A DNA stretch of 64,000 nucleotides from Deinococcus terrestris (lineage in GTDB: Bacteria; Deinococcota; Deinococci; Deinococcales; Deinococcaceae). The number at the start of each line of letters is the position of its first letter. Position 1 is the first letter of the stretch. The stretch lies in assembly GCF_009377345.1 (NCBI RefSeq), contig NZ_WBSL01000002.1:372001-436000 (forward strand), read 5' to 3'. Of the stretch, positions 60,567-64,000 are shown piece by piece. The notes under the pieces are model-generated. The model did not search any database. It saw only the letters and a program-made list of their open reading frames with translations, and had not been told where the DNA came from. Position numbers and translations under genes: made by a program.

Positions 60567-63296
60567 TTAGGGGCGCTGAATGCCGAACACCGGGCTGGTG
60601 TACGTTTCGATGTGATCGGGGTTGTTCTCGTCGCCGAGGGCCTTCAGAACCCGCAGGCGCAGCCGGTAGTCGCCGTTGGGTGCCGCGTTGCCATTGGCCA
60701 ACGTGCCGTCCCAGCTCCAAGTGTAGTAGGCGTTACTGGTCGGGCCGGTGTAGCTGTTGCTGGCATTGCGGCCCACATACTCGTCACGGCTCACGGTGTC
60801 CAAGAGATTGCCGTTGGCATCCAAGACGTCCATTTCTATCCAGCGCGACTGGTGCGCGAGGTGGACCCACAGGCGCGGGATATCGAGGACGAACGCCGCC
60901 TCTTCACCCTCTTCGGCCACATTGACCTGACCCAGAGTGAAGACAGGCTTCTCGGTTGGGGTAGCCCCCTCGAAGTAGATCTGACCTTCAACTCCATCAA
61001 ACAGAGCTGGGAAATTCCGCGGCGTGGTGCCTAGGCCATAGCCCGGCAGCGAGATATTGCCCAGCACCTGAATGCTCTGGTAGTCCCCGATCAGGCCACC
61101 GTAGGGCACGCTCAGGTCCACGCCCGTCACGCCCTGCATCACGATGTGGCCGCCGTATTGACCGCGAACCGGAGCCGTCGGCGCGGTGATCGTCACCTCC
61201 AGTTCCACGCTGGAGTATGGAGCCACGCTGACATTGATACCACCTTCCGCGATCTCGGCAGACTCGCCGTTGACGCTTACCGTAGCCGCAACAGTCAACG
61301 GCTGCGGAGCGAAGGTGCTCGCGCTGATAGCCAGTGCAGGCACGTGGTACACCTGGTAAATCTGACGCACGGCGCCGTTGTTGCGCAGGGTCAGGACCTT
61401 GGTGCGGGTGGGGAACGCCTCGCTCTCGCCCAGCGCGATCTTGCTGGGCGTCACGCTGACGCCACTTTCCAGAGCCGCGAGCGCTGCAGGCGCATTCATC
61501 AGTCCAGCGCCCTGCCGCTGCACGAAGTCCACGAAGGGGCTGATCGAGCCGTTCAGGAAGTAGTTTCCAGGGACGGCCGTGTTCTGGAACAGGCGACGGG
61601 CGTTGCCGTCAATACTGGCCAGCTGGGGGTGCTTTTCCAGCAGCAAGGCCGCGATACCCGCCGCGTGCGGGGCCGCCATGCTGGTGCCGCTGAGCACGGC
61701 GTATCCGGTGGCCTCCTGGGTCAGCGGGTAGGTGCTCTTGATCAGTCCACCGGGGGCGCTGACGTCGGGCTTGAGGTCGAGATCAGGCGAAGGGCCGTAG
61801 CTCGAGAAGCTGCTCAGGGTGTTGCCCGTGATGTTGGGGAACAGCTGGGTATCACCCGTGAAGGTCACGGTCGAGCCGATGGCCGCGTCGAGGCGAGCGC
61901 CGTCTTCCGGGGTAAGGCCGACCACCGGAATCTCGATCACCACGTTGTCGCTGGCGAGGCTGGGAGCCACCGTCGCCGACACGACGCCCGGCGCGTTGTT
62001 GTAGATCAGCACCGCCTTGGCGCCCGCTGCTTGCGCGTTCAAGGCTTTTTCACGGAACGAGCAGGTGCCGCGGCGAATCAAGACGGCCTTACCCTCCAAG
62101 CTGTTCGGAGCGTAGGGACTCACTCCATTGACGCTGCATCCATCGTTGGCGGTCGTGGGGGTGCTGCCCGGTGCCTTGGCCAGAGGAAGGCTCAGGCCGG
62201 TTTCAGGGTCGGGCGCACCCGTCGCAACGGCGTAGCCCAAGCGGCTGCCATCGGCGGCGAGTACCAGAACCCCGAGTTCCAGCTTGGTGTTGTCAATCGA
62301 GGCCACCGAGATCACGTTCTCGCCGAGGCTGGGTGCTCCCGTGGCGTACTGGCCACTGGTACCGCTGTTGCCCGCCGACACGGTCACGATCATGCCGCGC
62401 TTGGCCAGGCGGCTGGCCGCTTTGGCGGTCGGGTAAGAGGGCCACTGGAAGGCCGCGCCAATGCTCATGTTCAGCACGTCCATATCGTCGGCGTCGGCCC
62501 GCTCCATGGCTTGCAGCATGATGTCGGCGTTCGTCGAACCCTCGCAGCCGAAGACCTTATAGGCGCCGAACTGCACGTCGGGCGCAACCCCCAAAAAGCC
62601 GTTGGTGGGGTCGTTGGCGCCGACGATGCCCGCCACGTGCGTGCCGTGGCCACCGCAGTCGTCGGGGTTGTTGTCCGGAACAGGCGTGGTATTGCCATTC
62701 GAGCCGAAGGCGTCACCGACAAAGTCGTACCCGGCCACGACGCGGTTGCGGAACGCAGGGTGCTCAAGGTCGATCCCGGTGTCCATCACGGCCACCTTGA
62801 CGCCCTTGCCGGTCAGTCCGAGTTCCTCGCGGACATAGGTCGCTCCGGTCAGCCCTGCGGCAGTCTGCACCTGAGTTTCGGAGGCGCCCTGTTCCAGCAT
62901 CGCCTGGGGCCGTTCAATCTCCAAGACAGGAAAGACGCTCAGAACTCCGGGCATCCGGGAGATTCGCGCGGCTTCTGCAGGCGTCACGCTGACGCTAAAC
63001 CCGTTGAAGAGCCGCTGGTAACTGCTGTGCTCCTGCCAGCGAATGCCGGCTCGGGCCACCTGGGCACGGAAGCTGGCCTGCTGACCCTGCAGGCTCTGAG
63101 CGCCCAACACGGTGGGATCGCCCTCCAGCTCAACGAAGTAGCGTCCCGTCGTGCTGGAAATTTCACTGACGGGGACCCGGATGGCAGTGCCGCTCTGGCT
63201 GGGGGCGGGGGTGCTGGGTTGACGGGCGTTTTGACTGCCGCATCCGGCCAGCAGGATGGCTGCGGTAAGCAGCAGGGTCGTACGGGGAGTATTCAA
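60567..63296 (-). CDS. S8 subtilisin-like protease lipoprotein 2
   Basis: 909 aa. Lipobox ILLAGC (Cys19), I9 propeptide (about 50-130), Asp172 (AVMDTGID), His217 (CGGHGTHVAGIV) and Ser539 (LSGTSMAAPHAAG), with a PA domain at about 345-480 and beta domains ending RLRVLKALGDENNPDHIETYTSPV. The order and tail match protease 1, so the two arose by duplication. TTG start at 63296 with AAGGAG 7 bases before. 30 bases after the Ig/PPC gene. Confidence 0.94.
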   Translation of the reverse strand: MNTPRTTLLLTAAILLAGCGSQNARQPSTPAPSQSGTAIRVPVSEISSTTGRYFVELEGDPTVLGAQSLQGQQASFRAQVARAGIRWQEHSSYQRLFNGFSVSVTPAEAARISRMPGVLSVFPVLEIERPQAMLEQGASETQVQTAAGLTGATYVREELGLTGKGVKVAVMDTGIDLEHPAFRNRVVAGYDFVGDAFGSNGNTTPVPDNNPDDCGGHGTHVAGIVGANDPTNGFLGVAPDVQFGAYKVFGCEGSTNADIMLQAMERADADDMDVLNMSIGAAFQWPSYPTAKAASRLAKRGMIVTVSAGNSGTSGQYATGAPSLGENVISVASIDNTKLELGVLVLAADGSRLGYAVATGAPDPETGLSLPLAKAPGSTPTTANDGCSVNGVSPYAPNSLEGKAVLIRRGTCSFREKALNAQAAGAKAVLIYNNAPGVVSATVAPSLASDNVVIEIPVVGLTPEDGARLDAAIGSTVTFTGDTQLFPNITGNTLSSFSSYGPSPDLDLKPDVSAPGGLIKSTYPLTQEATGYAVLSGTSMAAPHAAGIAALLLEKHPQLASIDGNARRLFQNTAVPGNYFLNGSISPFVDFVQRQGAGLMNAPAALAALESGVSVTPSKIALGESEAFPTRTKVLTLRNNGAVRQIYQVYHVPALAISASTFAPQPLTVAATVSVNGESAEIAEGGINVSVAPYSSVELEVTITAPTAPVRGQYGGHIVMQGVTGVDLSVPYGGLIGDYQSIQVLGNISLPGYGLGTTPRNFPALFDGVEGQIYFEGATPTEKPVFTLGQVNVAEEGEEAAFVLDIPRLWVHLAHQSRWIEMDVLDANGNLLDTVSRDEYVGRNASNSYTGPTSNAYYTWSWDGTLANGNAAPNGDYRLRLRVLKALGDENNPDHIETYTSPVFGIQRP

Positions 63297-63326
63297 AGTC
63301 AGTCTCCTTAATGGTGGGCAGCGACC

Positions 63327-64000
63327 TTAACGGCGCTCCAGTTCAATGCGGTACTGGTTGTTGAGATCGTCGTCGGTGGCCGTCTCATCGTCGTAGATGT
63401 CGAAGCTGGTCACCATCACGTAGTAGGTGCCTGCCTGCGGCGCGTTGAAGCGGATATCGGCGTCGTATTCCTCGCCGCTGTCGTCGTCCCGCTCCAGCAC
63501 CGTGCGGCCGTCCGGCATCAGAATCTCGACGTACGGGTCGAGGGTGCTCTGCGGGAACAGGCCACTGCGTGTCCGCACGGTCAGACGCAGGCGGTCACCT
63601 GCTTGAGCGTTGAAGCGGTAATAGTCACGGTCGCGGGCCACGCCAGCGATGCGGGCATTGACCCCTTCCCCGATGTTGATCAGAGTGGCCCGCTCCAGCA
63701 CGTCATTGTCCTCGCCGGGATCAAGCGCCACGGTCACGAGTTGGGTCGCCTCGGCGGTCTGCCCTGCCGTGTCATAGGCCACCACCCGAATCGTTCGCAC
63801 GCCGTTTTGCCGGAAGGTGAACGGCAACGTGGTTTCGTAGGGTGCCTGCGTATCGGTAAAGACCAGTTGGCCGTCAAGATAGAACTCGACCTTGGCGATG
63901 CCGCGGTCGTCCTGGGTATTGGCCCGCACGGTCACGGACGTGTCCCGCGTCAGGGCGGTGCTGCTCGTGCTGACGCTCACGGTGGGTGCCGCGTCAATGT
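63327..64000 (-). CDS. Ig-like and PPC domain protein (C-terminal part)
   Basis: Open to the right edge without a credible start, so the N-terminus lies outside the window. In order: bacterial Ig-like domain (VRANTQDDRGIAKVEFYLDGQLVFTD ... VVAYDTAGQTAEATQLVTV) and a pre-peptidase C-terminal (PPC) domain (DYYRFNAQAGDRLRLTVRT ... PQAGTYYVMVTSFD) with Asp/Glu runs that may bind Ca2+. Extracellular by composition. May itself be a protease whose catalytic part is missing here; probably in one operon with protease 2. Confidence 0.82.
   Translation of the reverse strand, partial: IDAAPTVSVSTSSTALTRDTSVTVRANTQDDRGIAKVEFYLDGQLVFTDTQAPYETTLPFTFRQNGVRTIRVVAYDTAGQTAEATQLVTVALDPGEDNDVLERATLINIGEGVNARIAGVARDRDYYRFNAQAGDRLRLTVRTRSGLFPQSTLDPYVEILMPDGRTVLERDDDSGEEYDADIRFNAPQAGTYYVMVTSFDIYDDETATDDDLNNQYRIELERR

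Overview
The window is GC-rich chromosomal DNA from a Deinococcus-type bacterium. This rests on the gene content: a response regulator that looks like the Deinococcus radioresistance regulator DrRRA, an Fbp-type iron transporter, minor pilins, and rplU-rpmA-obgE. It also rests on promoter style. More than a dozen genes have a TANNNT -10 hexamer 5-7 bases before the start codon and no ribosome binding site, the leaderless mRNA arrangement described for Deinococcus.

Layout. 1-2950: divergent MFS exporter (partial), M42 aminopeptidase and RNase H-like protein. 3044-4032: IS630-family element in a CTAG site, with a split transposase, next to a tRNA-Thr(CGU). 4470-10280: dynamin-like GTPase, then a four-gene minor-pilin operon. 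10418-12277: Pro-rich small protein and two zinc peptidases. 12456-17901: TetR / membrane-fusion lipoprotein / RND efflux operon with a perfect palindrome at the TetR start. 17998-22486: Fe(III) ABC transporter genes, interrupted by a membrane protein and a possible tnpB remnant. 22550-27734: D-Ala-D-Ala ligase, then a peptide ABC binding protein and two permeases without ATPases. 27781-28248: decayed GNAT gene. 28300-34985: tetrapyrrole cluster (cobA, hemD, precorrin-2 dehydrogenase, hemA) with an HD-GYP protein inside and YgfZ downstream. 35107-49624: mostly single housekeeping and hypothetical genes, including an alpha/beta hydrolase lacking its serine, a regulator/MFS pair sharing an operator, a rhodanese/SufE pair sharing palindromes, rdgB and corA. 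49916-53141: ferredoxin, nucleotidyltransferase and a two-component system. 53939-57641: rplU, rpmA, obgE, a cyclophilin lipoprotein and cmk. 57707-64000: two paralogous S8 protease lipoproteins and the C-terminal part of an Ig/PPC-domain protein.

The observation most worth following is upstream of corA. A 14-codon ORF with a strong Shine-Dalgarno encodes MPHPYPDPCGGLPC. It overlaps the corA start by 7 bases, and its alternating prolines resemble the enterobacterial MgtL leader, which controls a Mg2+ transporter. A longer Pro-rich 51-codon ORF with a near-perfect anti-16S Shine-Dalgarno lies just before it on the same putative transcript. Other points of note are two mutually exclusive hairpins between rplU and rpmA, extra hydrophobic segments in the RND pump, and an IS transposase whose stop codon comes from the duplicated target site. 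No CRISPR array, rRNA or prophage was seen.
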